Shown in pieces: positions 36,601-42,563 of a DNA stretch of 60,000 nucleotides. A model generated the notes under the pieces. That model searched no databases, was not told the origin of the DNA, and worked only from the letters and a program-made list of their open reading frames with translations. The position numbers and the translations under genes are program-made. The stretch's first letter is position 1. The number at the start of each line of letters is the position of its first letter. Source of the DNA: Apostichopus japonicus (Eukaryota > Echinodermata > Holothuroidea > Aspidochirotida > Stichopodidae); NCBI RefSeq assembly GCF_037975245.1, contig NC_092569.1:25931168-25991167 (forward strand), written 5' to 3'.

Positions 36601-38459
36601 TACCAGTATAGTGGTAACTTCATTGACACCCATACCGACGGTATTGAAATCTGTCATCAACAAATATATACCAAAAATACCAGGTATGTCCGAAACAACC
36701 TTGAATACCCAGTAAATATAATACCTTATTCAAATACCAACCTTCACAGTACACGCAAACTCAAGTATAGCTATATTACCGCTGCTACTGTATAACTCCT
36801 TGAGACCGTAACTGTAAACATTATTGCTGCACAATCTTAGCACTTGCATCTGTTGCTTGTACAGTACCGAGCAAAAGGTCAACAAAGAGACACATATATG
36901 TTTCTTGCATTTTCACAGGTCTTGAAAAATGGTTTAAGCCTTATCAGCCAATCACGAGCACAGTTCAAGGGGTACATTTACACACGATAACTTGGAACAG
37001 TCTATGTACGGATGGGGGAGGGGTTGGGGCAACTTGGGGGAGGTACAGAATACAGCACAGCACCTGTTGGAGATTTTGCTTGAAACTTGGCCTCGAGGAA
37101 AAAAGGATTGGATGACATGTGTGCTAGGGGAGTTTCTTTTACATTGAATGATCTAAACGTTCGAACGGCCGGATTTTCGTTCTTTTAAATGTGCCATTTT
37201 GGCTTTGACCTTCTTAAAAATCGAGCTACACAATATACAGGGTCAACAATCAAGTTTTACCCTGATTGAAGTAGAAAATGCACACAAAAAAAGTATTTTC
37301 AAGGTTATCATATCATGTGGTAATTTTCCCCGCACTTTAAGCTATCTACTTTCCAACATAATACATTGTATACCCCAGCATAGCATTCGTTTGTTAACAC
37401 ACAAAAAAAATTTGCCAGATGGAGAATCTTCCTGCAACGAAGTTGTTATTGTAATGCCCCCTGTTAAAATATGATCAAAATATGATCAATTGCTCTAACC
37501 CCAATCCATGCTATTAAGCCAATTGTTATTATTCCAGACACAGGTAGGTATAGTGTAGCTGGATGAAAAAAGGTTACAGATTCACAGGCTTGCGAAAAGT
37601 GGTGCCCCACACAACCGATTTATATTTTCTTGACTAACCGATTTGGCGCAATACGCCATACCTGTTCTGATACCGATTCTATGCATATTACTATCCAAAT
37701 ACTCAATTACCTGGTAATTCCCATACCAAATATATGCTAAGTGTACTGTTTGTTGTTGGACTGGCCCTGTAGGCTGTAGTGTAACTAGTGTACTTGAACT
37801 GTACTTTCGCGTTGAAATGAAAGACACATGAACAACACTTATTTTTCATACTTTATTTCTTTTAAATCAAATCTTTAAATATGAGAAATAAGAAAAAAAC
37901 AGAGAATGGGAAAGTCGTAATACAATTGCAGATCACATTTGTAGGCTAGGCTAGTGTCCATAGGTTAATGTTAGTGTTCGATAGTATTAGTACAGTTAAC
38001 GCTGGAAGTAGCGGTTCTGAGAAAATTTCCAGTATACTCGGTAATACCAGTAATAAATATTTGTCAGCAGGTATACCAGTATCTGTGTTGACTTATATAG
38101 ACGCGCACCATCATGTTACCATGCTAGACTACTTCTGAAAAGTTTTTGAATGATTGGTATCTCACATTTGTGTGGTTTGGCTTGCATTTCACAATGGTCT
38201 TTAGTTTTCATGTTATAATTTAGTTCCCTTGTTGTGCCTGTTACTGTTAGATCCTTTGCCCGTGGATAACACTTTCCACCAAGTTAAAACAGATTCGTTC
38301 CATTGCAGCAAAAGAGTGCTGAATGGAAGTAATAAATAATGTCACTACTTTTATACTAGCCTATGCAGCCTCACCTATTTCACCAGAAGCATTCTGTTCT
38401 GCTCCAAAATGATTGCCAGAAAAGGTTGTTCCATCTTCCAATATGAGGGTGGCCTCCAT
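515..38459 (-). CDS. CAD: CAD, trifunctional pyrimidine synthesis enzyme (32 exons; 3' end outside window)
   Basis: Cytosolic multifunctional enzyme that catalyses the first three steps of de novo UMP synthesis: glutamine-dependent carbamoyl phosphate formation, carbamoyl aspartate formation and ring closure to dihydroorotate. Thirty-two exons join in frame (5,811 nt, 1937 residues). Order: glutaminase about 1-360 (Cys253, His337, Glu339), CPSase A and B halves about 395-1450, DHOase about 1456-1800 (His1473, His1475, Lys1558, His1592, His1616, Asp1688), a proline/serine-rich linker, and the first residues of ATCase. The TP at Thr456 and the RRAS motif ending at Ser1408 match the MAPK and PKA sites of mammalian CAD. 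The start is the ATG at 38459 ([10 protein letters not shown]), which fits the family N terminus. A short 5'UTR piece may begin at a putative acceptor near 38480, so the promoter is probably further upstream. The remaining ~290 ATCase residues lie left of base 1. Identity is very secure; single splice sites are inferred by eye. Confidence 0.97.
4360..5475. repeat. Minisatellite, ~103-bp unit x 11
   Basis: Eleven head-to-tail copies of a unit containing GTTATCTGTCCTACAG, AACTACTGTATCTCTTTGC and GAGTTGTGGCTAAACAGAGG, with low divergence between copies. It sits in CAD intron 31. Confidence 0.95.
5861..6372. mobile_element. Possible small element with 19-bp perfect inverted ends
   Basis: GGCGCTGTTATATTGGTCC at 5861-5879 is the exact reverse complement of 6354-6372. 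The 474-base interior is non-coding. No clear target duplication flanks it, so the superfamily is unknown. Confidence 0.5.
6632..6850. repeat. Minisatellite, ~34-bp unit
   Basis: About six to seven degenerate copies of ATTACATTGTGTAGCCTAGC followed by TATTATGCATGAC in CAD intron 31. Confidence 0.85.
8668..8893 (-). CDS. CAD: CAD exon 31 (DHOase-ATCase linker)
   Basis: Residues 1801-1875: [12 protein letters not shown] closes the DHOase domain. A low-complexity linker rich in Pro, Ser and Ala follows, then [10 protein letters not shown]; the RRIS could be another basophilic kinase site. Ends in phase 1, donor GTATGA. The next intron is about 8 kb. Confidence 0.92.
8979..9165. mobile_element. 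Truncated copy of CAGGGATGTGCCCA MITE
   Basis: Begins with the same terminal CAGGGATGTGCCCAGGATTT and continues closely similar to 30649-30845, then loses similarity; the right terminal repeat is missing. It lies in CAD intron 30. Confidence 0.85.
9885..10100 (-). CDS. CAD: CAD exon 30 (DHOase C-terminal part)
   Basis: Residues 1729-1800: [45 protein letters not shown]. Phase 0, donor GTAAAG. The following intron (8894-9884) contains a truncated copy of a MITE whose full copy lies at 30649-30979. Confidence 0.96.
10502..10617 (-). CDS. CAD: CAD exon 29 (DHOase)
   Basis: Residues 1690-1728: [20 protein letters not shown] and [19 protein letters not shown], the substrate-binding loop region. 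Phase 0 out, donor GTGAGA. I see nothing recognisable in the following intron (10101-10501). Confidence 0.94.
10856..10925. repeat. GATT-type simple repeat
   Basis: Tandem TTGATTGATTGG/TCGATTGATTG words in CAD intron 28. Confidence 0.8.
11111..11312 (-). CDS. CAD: CAD exon 28 (DHOase, catalytic Asp)
   Basis: Residues 1623-1689: [20 protein letters not shown] and IIDCFATDH, with Asp1688 at the general-base position. Ends in phase 1 and is completed by exon 29 to DHAPH. Donor GTAAGG. The following intron (10618-11110) has a TTGATTGATTGG-type repeat at 10856-10925. Confidence 0.96.
12112..12243 (-). CDS. CAD: CAD exon 27 (DHOase)
   Basis: Residues 1579-1622: [17 protein letters not shown] with zinc ligand His1592, and [13 protein letters not shown] with His1616. 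Phase 0, donor GTTAGT. The following intron (11313-12111) has G-rich runs and a CTA trinucleotide run near 11736. Confidence 0.96.
12340..12860. repeat. ATACAA/ATACTA simple repeat tract
   Basis: About 500 bases of degenerate ACAATACAAATACTATAC-type sequence in CAD intron 26, the intron with the GC donor. Confidence 0.9.
13052..13216 (-). CDS. CAD: CAD exon 26 (DHOase, carboxylated Lys; GC donor)
   Basis: Residues 1524-1578: [16 protein letters not shown] and [12 protein letters not shown], with Lys1558 at the position of the zinc-bridging carboxylysine. The reading frame and the length relative to other CADs require the exon to end at AAG|GCAAGT, a GC donor. The next intron (12244-13051) is mostly an ATACAA-type simple repeat. 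Confidence 0.93.
14311..14559 (-). CDS. CAD: CAD exon 25 (DHOase, HxH zinc motif)
   Basis: Residues 1441-1523: [20 protein letters not shown] carries zinc ligands His1473 and His1475; [19 protein letters not shown] and MPNTHP follow. Phase 0, donor GTAAAA. The following intron (13217-14310) has no recognisable element. Confidence 0.97.
14976..15218 (-). CDS. CAD: CAD exon 24 (allosteric domain, PKA-type site)
   Basis: Residues 1360-1440: [18 protein letters not shown], then [15 protein letters not shown]. Ser1408 follows an RRxS motif equivalent to the PKA site Ser1406 of mammalian CAD. Phase 0, donor GTAGGA. I see nothing recognisable in the following intron (14560-14975). Confidence 0.96.
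15775..16050 (-). mobile_element. Possible tRNA-derived SINE remnant
   Basis: The minus strand has a B-box-like GGGTTTGATTCCTGG near 15987-16001 after an A-box-like head, and the body is not related to the SINE at 25085. An uncertain call, in CAD intron 23. Confidence 0.4.
16445..16549 (-). CDS. CAD: CAD exon 23 (allosteric MGS-like domain)
   Basis: Residues 1325-1359: [15 protein letters not shown] and [16 protein letters not shown] match the UTP/PRPP-responsive domain of CAD. 105 nt, phase 0, donor GTAATT. The following intron (15219-16444) holds a possible SINE remnant. Confidence 0.92.
17258..18480. repeat. ~118-bp tandem array, 7 copies, interrupted
   Basis: Units carry AGGTTCCTCTACC-TAGTCCT, TAATACCTCC and TTAATCAATAATCAATC. 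Five copies lie left and two right of a ~380-base insertion (about 17815-18197). The array ends about 50 bases from the exon 22 donor. Confidence 0.9.
18026..18194. mobile_element. Long imperfect hairpin (foldback MITE-like)
   Basis: Arms of about 78 bases (18026-18105 and 18119-18194) sharing GTGCAATAGTGCAAATATTT, GTTGAAAGATG and TTCCATTCAAC flank a 13-base GC-rich spacer. It is part of the insertion in the 118-bp array. Confidence 0.85.
18535..18717 (-). CDS. CAD: CAD exon 22 (CPSase B to allosteric domain)
   Basis: Residues 1264-1324: [29 protein letters not shown], and IFLSIGSYK, which opens the regulatory MGS-like domain. Phase 0, donor GTAAAT. The following intron (16550-18534) carries a ~118-bp tandem array with a hairpin element inserted in it. 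Confidence 0.96.
19583..19750 (-). CDS. CAD: CAD exon 21 (CPSase B, ATP-grasp end)
   Basis: Residues 1208-1263: [20 protein letters not shown] (metal-binding E and N) and [11 protein letters not shown]. Phase 0, donor GTAAGA. I see nothing recognisable in the following intron (18718-19582). Confidence 0.96.
20243..20461 (-). CDS. CAD: CAD exon 20 (CPSase B, ATP-grasp)
   Basis: Residues 1135-1207: [40 protein letters not shown]. Phase 0, donor GTAAGA. The following intron (19751-20242) has a C/T-rich tract at 20128-20200. Confidence 0.96.
20925..21210. repeat. CCAAT/CCAAA minisatellite
   Basis: Near-pure AATCCAATCC and AAACCAAACC units in CAD intron 19. Open frames across it are low-complexity artefacts. 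Confidence 0.95.
21255..21437 (-). CDS. CAD: CAD exon 19 (CPSase B, ATP-grasp)
   Basis: Residues 1074-1134: [18 protein letters not shown] (ATP loop) and [15 protein letters not shown]. Phase 0, donor GTGAGT. The following intron (20462-21254) carries a CCAAT-rich minisatellite. Confidence 0.96.
21824..21946 (-). CDS. CAD: CAD exon 18 (CPSase B)
   Basis: Residues 1033-1073: [20 protein letters not shown] motif. 123 nt, phase 0, donor GTAAGA. I see nothing recognisable in the following intron (21438-21823). Confidence 0.96.
22425..22625 (-). CDS. CAD: CAD exon 17 (CPSase B)
   Basis: Residues 966-1032: [20 protein letters not shown] and [13 protein letters not shown], diagnostic of the second synthetase half. 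Phase 0, donor GTATGT. I see nothing recognisable in the following intron (21947-22424) except a short purine-rich tract. Confidence 0.96.
22969..23770. repeat. ~74-bp tandem array x 11 next to exon 16 donor
   Basis: Eleven copies containing GATGCATTCACATTTCATAT, CAGAACCGTCTTGCTACAAC and GCTAAGGATAGCAGTCGCCT. The last unit runs into the exon 16 donor: the first 24 intron bases are the unit sequence, but inside the array the donor GT reads TT (minus strand). Confidence 0.95.
23779..24025 (-). CDS. CAD: CAD exon 16 (CPSase A-B junction)
   Basis: Residues 883-965: [20 protein letters not shown] and [20 protein letters not shown], the start of the second synthetase half. Donor GTGAGG. The 24 intron bases after this donor also occur in every unit of the tandem array that fills the next intron. 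Confidence 0.95.
24256..24656. mobile_element. hAT-type MITE with perfect 8-bp target duplication
   Basis: The ends TAGTGTTTACACGGG and, on the opposite strand, TAGTGTTTGTACGGG form imperfect inverted repeats with the hAT-type YARNG start. The flanks 24248-24255 and 24657-24664 are both GTATATAT. The 401-base interior is non-coding and holds two direct copies of CTAACACCAYACTAAGTCAA. Confidence 0.9.
24765..25009 (-). CDS. CAD: CAD exon 15 (CPSase oligomerisation domain)
   Basis: Residues 802-882: [42 protein letters not shown]. 245 nt, ends in phase 2, donor GTAGGA. The following intron (24026-24764) contains a complete hAT-type MITE. Confidence 0.95.
25085..25378 (-). mobile_element. tRNA-derived SINE, copy 2 (full length)
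   Basis: The minus strand starts with a tRNA-like head (TGGCTAAGGCGTCGGA as A box, GGTTCGATTCC as B box). The body has CGTTGTGTCCTTAGGCAAGA, and the tail is rich in AAGCGCTTTATA-like words with a terminal A run. It belongs to the same family as the copy at 1-262 and lies in CAD intron 14. Confidence 0.88.
25460..25597 (-). CDS. CAD: CAD exon 14 (CPSase A to connecting domain)
   Basis: Residues 756-801: [23 protein letters not shown] motif, very close to vertebrate CAD. Phase 0, donor GTAAGC. The following intron (25010-25459) is largely occupied by a tRNA-derived SINE. Confidence 0.96.
26049..26282 (-). CDS. CAD: CAD exon 13 (CPSase A, ATP-grasp end)
   Basis: Residues 678-755: [20 protein letters not shown] with the Mg-binding E and N of the ATP-grasp active site, then the [16 protein letters not shown] segment. 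Phase 0, donor GTGAGT. The following intron (25598-26048) holds only a G-run near 25780. Confidence 0.96.
27007..27195 (-). CDS. CAD: CAD exon 12 (CPSase A, ATP-grasp)
   Basis: Residues 615-677: [20 protein letters not shown] to ALNPESQE, metal and ATP-binding residues of the first synthetase half. Phase 0, donor GTAAGG. The following intron (26283-27006) has a C/T-rich tract at about 26420-26520. Confidence 0.96.
27554..27775 (-). CDS. CAD: CAD exon 11 (CPSase A, ATP-grasp)
   Basis: Residues 541-614. [17 protein letters not shown] is the glycine-rich ATP loop; [18 protein letters not shown] follows. Phase 0, donor GTAAGA. The following intron (27196-27553) is pyrimidine-rich. Confidence 0.96.
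28621..28854 (-). CDS. CAD: CAD exon 10 (CPSase A, pre-ATP-grasp)
   Basis: Residues 463-540: [20 protein letters not shown] and [15 protein letters not shown] are diagnostic of carbamoyl phosphate synthetase. Phase 0, donor GTATAT. The following intron (27776-28620) contains a T/G homopolymer stretch near 27880-27915 and otherwise AT-rich sequence. Confidence 0.96.
29509..29640 (-). CDS. CAD: CAD exon 9 (CPSase A, Thr456)
   Basis: Residues 419-462, including [10 protein letters not shown] and [11 protein letters not shown]. The Thr-Pro at 456 coincides with the MAPK-phosphorylated Thr456 of mammalian CAD. Phase 0 at both ends, donor GTAGGT. I see nothing recognisable in the following intron, 28855-29508. 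Confidence 0.95.
30349..30558. repeat. 21-bp minisatellite x 10
   Basis: Ten head-to-tail units of CAGTTTGACCATTTTACA plus three variable bases (CGG, AAG or TAG). Since 21 is a multiple of three the array is open in several frames, but it is intronic (CAD intron 8). Confidence 0.97.
30649..30979. mobile_element. hAT-type MITE, CAGGGATGTGCCCA family, full copy
   Basis: Perfect 14-bp inverted ends CAGGGATGTGCCCA / TGGGCACATCCCTG are flanked on both sides by TACATG. The interior is non-coding with G runs and a GGCGGGGCCGCCC segment. It lies in CAD intron 8; a sister copy is at 8979-9165. Confidence 0.88.
31150..31303 (-). CDS. CAD: CAD exon 8 (GATase-CPSase linker, CPSase A start)
   Basis: Residues 367-418. 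A poorly conserved linker is followed by [20 protein letters not shown], the nucleotide-binding start of the first synthetase half. Donor GTAAAT. The following intron (29641-31149) carries a 21-bp tandem repeat and a hAT-type MITE. Confidence 0.95.
31880..32167 (-). CDS. CAD: CAD exon 7 (glutaminase His/Glu)
   Basis: Residues 271-366, including [15 protein letters not shown] and [10 protein letters not shown] with His337 and Glu339 of the catalytic triad. Phase 2 at both ends, donor GTAAGA. I see nothing recognisable in the following intron, 31304-31879. Confidence 0.96.
32950..33121 (-). CDS. CAD: CAD exon 6 (glutaminase nucleophile Cys253)
   Basis: Residues 214-270 with the oxyanion segment ISNGPGDP and the nucleophile elbow GICFGHQ (Cys253; vertebrate CAD has GICLGHQ). 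Donor GTAAGC. The following intron (32168-32949) shows only a small TATCAA-rich repeat near 32200-32240. Confidence 0.95.
33178..33480. repeat. Polypurine GGGAGGATGAGAGGCAG tract
   Basis: Roughly 300 bases, almost all purine on the plus strand, in CAD intron 5. The long proline/serine open frames on the other strand are composition artefacts. Confidence 0.9.
33623..33764 (-). CDS. CAD: CAD exon 5 (class I amidotransferase domain start)
   Basis: Residues 167-213; contains [13 protein letters not shown] and [11 protein letters not shown], the first strand and helix of the amidotransferase fold. Donor GTTAGT. The following intron (33122-33622) contains a ~300-base polypurine tract. Confidence 0.94.
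34319..34402 (-). CDS. CAD: CAD exon 4 (glutaminase, subdomain linker)
   Basis: Residues 139-166 (ends VAEVSVK, compare LVPEVSIK in human CAD). 84 nt, phase 0 at both ends, donor GTAAGG. I see nothing recognisable in the following intron, 33765-34318. Confidence 0.92.
35234..35292 (-). CDS. CAD: CAD exon 3 (glutaminase)
   Basis: Residues 119-138 ([20 protein letters not shown]), matching the VDTRELT region of CAD. It is a 59-nt exon, phase 1 in and phase 0 out, donor GTATGT. The following intron (34403-35233) has repeated ACCGATTAATTC and ATCGGTTATTACCG words, possibly a decayed element. Confidence 0.93.
35862..36131 (-). CDS. CAD: CAD exon 2 (glutaminase, small subdomain)
   Basis: Residues 29-118, starting [18 protein letters not shown] and including the [10 protein letters not shown] segment, nearly identical to vertebrate CAD. 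Donor GTAAAT. The following intron (35293-35861) has a C-rich tract near 35360 and a small imperfect hairpin at 35561-35645. Confidence 0.95.
38375..38459 (-). CDS. CAD: CAD exon 1 (start codon, glutaminase N terminus)
   Basis: Residues 1-28 plus one base; [10 protein letters not shown] is typical of the small GATase subdomain. Donor GTGAGG. A TTCATTGTAG acceptor lies 20 bases upstream of the ATG, which suggests a separate upstream non-coding exon. The following intron (36132-38374) holds AT-rich sequence with many ATACCAGTA-like words but no gene. Confidence 0.9.
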
Positions 38460-38536
38460 GTTCTATCCACAATTCAAACCTACAATGAAAGAAACAAGAC
38501 AACTCAAGACAAGTAACATATGTTTAATATTGGTGG

Positions 38537-39985
38537 GTCATTAATGGGCCATTCTCTGGAAAATGAAACTGGCATGAAAAAACTTAAGTGTTCATCAGGA
38601 CCAAATGCTATACTTTTTGTTTTAGAGGGATTCCTCAAGTTTTCTGTTTCATATTTTTTTCATTAAAATTACTTGCCATAACATACTAATTTGCATAAAT
38701 TTGCAGTATTGTAAGTTTTAGCCAAAATTTGTAGTTTTTAACTGTATATAATTTGTTTTTTCTACATGAGTATCTAGAATAATATTTCAGTTATCAACTA
38801 TCACATGGAGGCAGTTATACATGGGTTCATTTATTTCATTTCTAAAGCAGAGGTTCCTGATCTTCAATTCTCTGTTAATAATGGGTGCTAATTAGCATAA
38901 TTTTGATATCACACACGTGACCAAAATAACGCAAAAGTTTTCGTAAAAAGCAACTGATGTGCCTTATGATGTCCACATTTAATATGCAACCGTTTTAAAG
39001 TAATTCCTATGGAATATCAACAACAGTGCTGTTCTTTGGTCATTACTAGAGTCACATTTGCACTGCAAAAATTGCATACTATGGACTGAAAATTCAGTAT
39101 GTCATACACGTGACCCAAGAATGTCACACACATGACAGGATTTTTTTAGCTTATGTAGTATAGTCAGTATTGCGAAGTTCGGCATACTGCGATACACGAT
39201 TTCACCATGAAAACCTACAGGAAGAGCCAAATTTCACCAAAAAGTACGAAGCTACAGTTATTTTCTCTCCAAAATGACCCGTGTGCAAGAAATTACTTAC
39301 ATATTTGTCAATAAAATGACGAAGATCTATGAAGGCTGTTATAATTACTGAAAGAGCAACTGCGCCACCAATTTTATCACCAGCGCCACACTGTGGGTTG
39401 CGTGTCCGAACTTAGCAATACTCTAGCAAAGAAATACCAGTTCCACAATCACGAAGAATCTTCTTGGAAAACAACGTAAAAACAGTTTGCAGGAAAGAAA
39501 GTTTGGCCGTGTATCGTACTATAACACAATTCTCCCACCATATGAAGTATATTTTCCGGTGATTTATACCAGAAGATTTAGTTTGGGGGTGTTTTAAGGC
39601 TTAGGTGTCCGAACTTCGAAGTGTCCATTGTATTATGCAAATTTTAAGAAGTGAAATATTGAGGTGTGATGTCTTGTTAGAATGCAAACACATAAGGTAG
39701 AAACATGAGAAATTAGGGTTATCCAGCCCTGTTAGAAACTTAGGAATTTGCCAATGTTTTCCTGTGCCTTTTCATTTCACGTCACACACGTGACCGACCT
39801 TTATATAACCTCTGCCAGCAAATGAATGTTCTGATTTTGGCTAAGCTATATGGTTTTGTAAAAGAGTCCCCTAGTGCATACTTCAATCAACCCAACTTTC
39901 TTTACCTAAAAGTAGTTATTTAGGGGTAAAGTGCAAATCTCCCCTTTTTTCCGTCACACACGTGACCGAGAATGGCCCTAATGAC
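38537..39985. mobile_element. ~1.45-kb element with inverted ends and CACGTG motifs
   Basis: GTCATTAATGGGCCATTCTC (38537-38556) is mirrored by GAGAATGGCCCTAATGAC (39968-39985) with one 2-base gap. The interior repeats TCAYACACGTGACC at 38910-38922, 39103-39115, 39783-39795 and 39955-39967. No coding region. It lies just upstream of the CAD start codon. Confidence 0.7.
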
Positions 39986-40554
39986 ATTATTGTCATGTTA
40001 GAGTAGACTCAACCAAAGCATGCTAGGCCTCACATAGGGCTATAGGCTAGAACTACAACAGTAGTACTAGGCCTAGTGCCAGTGGTGGCCTACTGTATAT
40101 ATGTACGTACAAAATCAACCTTATCGTGAATCCTCTGACTCTGAGGCTATAGTGTTCAAATGGCATGTAGTAGTACCTTTCCTTGTTTGGAAGTGTTCTC
40201 TGCTTGTATCCAGTAAATCGAAATCGAAAAATGACACCACGGAAAACTTTGTATTCGCACTACGCCTCGGCTTGCAACGGTTTCTTTGTAGAATTTACAA
40301 TGTGTATATGTTTTGTTATTATCAATATAACTGCGCACCACAAAACGTGAGCACATGGCACACACTGACTTCGATGAAACGACAGTGTTGTTGATTCATG
40401 CGGTTCGCGCCAACGTACCTATGGAACGCCAAGGTTGTTTCTCCAACACGGGCAAGATATATTTGCCTATAGTACTCGCTGTAATATATTGGAGACAGTA
40501 CATAGGCGGGAAATGTTTCAATGTGGAAGATATTGGTGGGGATGGGGTGGGGGG
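39986..40554. other. Unique spacer, candidate CAD promoter region
   Basis: No repeat was recognised. It includes the most CpG-containing non-repeat stretch upstream of CAD (about 40340-40440). No TATA box can be assigned. Confidence 0.35.
40401..40419 (-). promoter_or_regulatory. Possible E2F-type site and 5'UTR donor of CAD
   Basis: The minus strand has TTGGCGCGAA (40404-40413), which fits the TTSSCGCSAA E2F consensus, directly after CCATAG|GTACGT, a good donor sequence ending at 40419. Together these could mark the first non-coding exon boundary of CAD. Inference only; no transcript evidence. Confidence 0.25.
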
Positions 40555-40596
40555 CAGGCGCGTAGTCAAGGGGGCAAATTCCTGGCTACGCGCCTG
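40555..40596. repeat. 42-bp palindrome, CAGGCGCGTAG ends
   Basis: CAGGCGCGTAG at 40555-40565 and its exact reverse complement at 40586-40596 enclose 20 bases. It looks like two transposon ends brought together by deletion. Confidence 0.75.
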
Positions 40597-40629
40597 GGGG
40601 GCGGGCAGGGGCGTCAATCCGATTTGAAA

Positions 40630-42160
40630 CGTGGGGGGGCAGGGGCGGATGCAGGATTTTTGACAGGGGGGTCTGACTGGTCCAGCCGCGCCTGATCGAA
40701 AGACTATCTAAGCGGAGCGCCACCGTCGGTTGGCGCGGAGCGTACCAGAAAATTTTTGGCATTACAAACCCCCCCAGATGGCCGGAAACGGCACTTCCCC
40801 AGTATTCTAAGCTGCATGTACCTAGCCTGAAAATACGGATCTCATGTCTGCAATTTCTCAATTGATGAGAAAAAAACAATCTATGAAATATGGTAATACA
40901 TATCAGATGAGTTGAGATGATACAAAAATCATAATGCCTTTAGCCACCAATCCCCCTCCCGTTCCGTCACCACTGTTTGATGCAGGGCCGGATCCAGGAT
41001 TCTGGAAGGGTGAGGGGTTTGGCCTCCAGTGATCCTAGGGTCTAAGGGGAGTGGGTTTCCCTCTATCCATTGTGAAATTCTTGGATATTTAAGTACAACA
41101 GGGAACCCCCTTCAATTTAGCCATTCAAAGCATACAAAAACTCACTCGAAATGTATCTGCATCAGTACGAGTTATCTAGTTTTATTGATGATCTATTCAT
41201 GGTAGATTGGAGAGAACAAACGCCGTGGATGTTTCTCAATGAACTTTCGGACCACTTCGTCAGTGTCGATATGAGTGTTATAATACGTGTTCATGAGAAC
41301 AAGAGCTGTGAGACGTTCCTTACCCATTGTTGATCGGAGAACAGTTTTATGCCTTCTCACCGCAGAAAACGATCTCTCATGAAGAATTCGTCGGCGCATC
41401 CTATGCAGCCTACCGCTCTGCCACCTTACCGCCCAAAACAATTCGAACACCACCTCAATTTTGAAACTTTTCGGTCTGAAAAATGAGATTTTTAGACATT
41501 TTATGCACGTGTAGCACGCGTGCATGCACACTATAGTTCATTTGACGGAAAAGACACACCTGGCTGACTTGTAAGGATAACCGCCCTTCTGACGTCCTAC
41601 ATGTTTAAAATTGGCTAATTTAATTATTTTTTCTCTCTCTTTTTTTTTCCTTTTTTTTTATTGGCCAAGAGCAGGGGGGTCCGGACCCCCTGGACCCCCC
41701 TGGATCCGCGCCTGGGGGGGACATAATCGATTCGAGTATTCCGGCCGTAAGTACTATCTAAGCGAAGCGCCACCATCGGTTGGCGCACAGCGTACCAAGA
41801 AAATTTCAGATTTGAATACCTGCCAGATCGCTGGAGATGGCAGGCGCGGCGGAACGGAAAAATTATTGGGGGGGGGGGCTAATGTGTGGAGACTATCTAA
41901 GCGGAGCGCCACCATCGGTTGGCGCGGAGCGTACAAGAAAATTTTAGGTTTTTACAAACCCCCAGATGGCCGGAAACGGCACTTCCCGAGTGTTTAATGC
42001 TGCGAATACCTAGCCCTAAAATATGGGTCTCAAGCCTGCAATTTCTCAGATTGCACCTAAAAGTCTGTAAAAACATTGTAACTTGTATGTTCGATGGTGT
42101 TTTAAGAGAGTAGCTATTCCTCGTAGTGTACTCGCAAAGACGTTTTTGAGTGTAGTAAGG
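40630..42160. mobile_element. Nest of hAT-type ends and repeated GCGGAGCGCCACC modules
   Basis: It contains CAGGGGCGGATGCAGG (40640), CAGGGCCGGATCCAGG (40983-40998) with its inverted partner CCTGGATCCGCGCCTG (41699-41714), and three copies of a module starting CTATCTAAGCGGAGCGCCAC (40704, 41754, 41893) that continues into CCAGATGGCCGGAAACGGCA. G-rich runs are frequent. Boundaries of single insertions are unclear. Confidence 0.75.
41193..41531 (-). pseudogene. hAT transposase C-terminal fragment
   Basis: The minus-strand reading frame contains ERSFSAVRRHKTVLRSTMGK and ERLTALVLMNTYYNT, the form of the hAT C-terminal dimerisation region found in zinc-finger MYM-type related transposases (SERSFSALRRIKTYLRSTM-like). 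It ends shortly after, and the rest of a transposase is missing. It lies between the inverted ends at 40983 and 41714, consistent with an internally deleted hAT copy. Confidence 0.75.
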
Positions 42161-42161
42161 G

Positions 42162-42563
42162 CAGTGGCGGAGCTAGGGGTATTGGTCAGGGGGGGGGCAA
42201 GAATGGTCTGTAGGGGCGCTTTCGACACTATCTAAGCGGAGCGCCACCACAAGTTGGCGCGGAGCGTACAGAAAATTTTTGAGAAAAGATACTCCCTAGA
42301 TTGCAGGAAATGACCCTTTCCGGGCCTTGCTAATTTGCAGATTAACGGAGAATAAAAAGGTGTCGTCGCCATTTTGTCGAAAAATTACACCAACAGAATA
42401 TGACAAATGTCAATAGGTATATGAGAGCGCAATAAAATAGTCAATAATCGCGAATAAGTAAAAAGTAGTGAAAAGCTGAAAAGGGCGCCAGCAGTCCATT
42501 TGAGTCCGTCAGGGGGGGGGGGGGCATCCGCCCCTGACTGTATATATGGACGCTCCGCCACTA
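42162..42563. mobile_element. hAT-type MITE with 8-bp target duplication
   Basis: Ends CAGTGGCGGAGC and GCTCCGCCACTA (inverted). The flanks AGTAAGGG at 42154-42161 and 42564-42571 are identical. The interior contains one more GCGGAGCGCCACC-TTGGCGCGGAGCG module, a 12-base G run and TCAGGGGCGGATG in inverse orientation. Non-coding. Confidence 0.9.
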
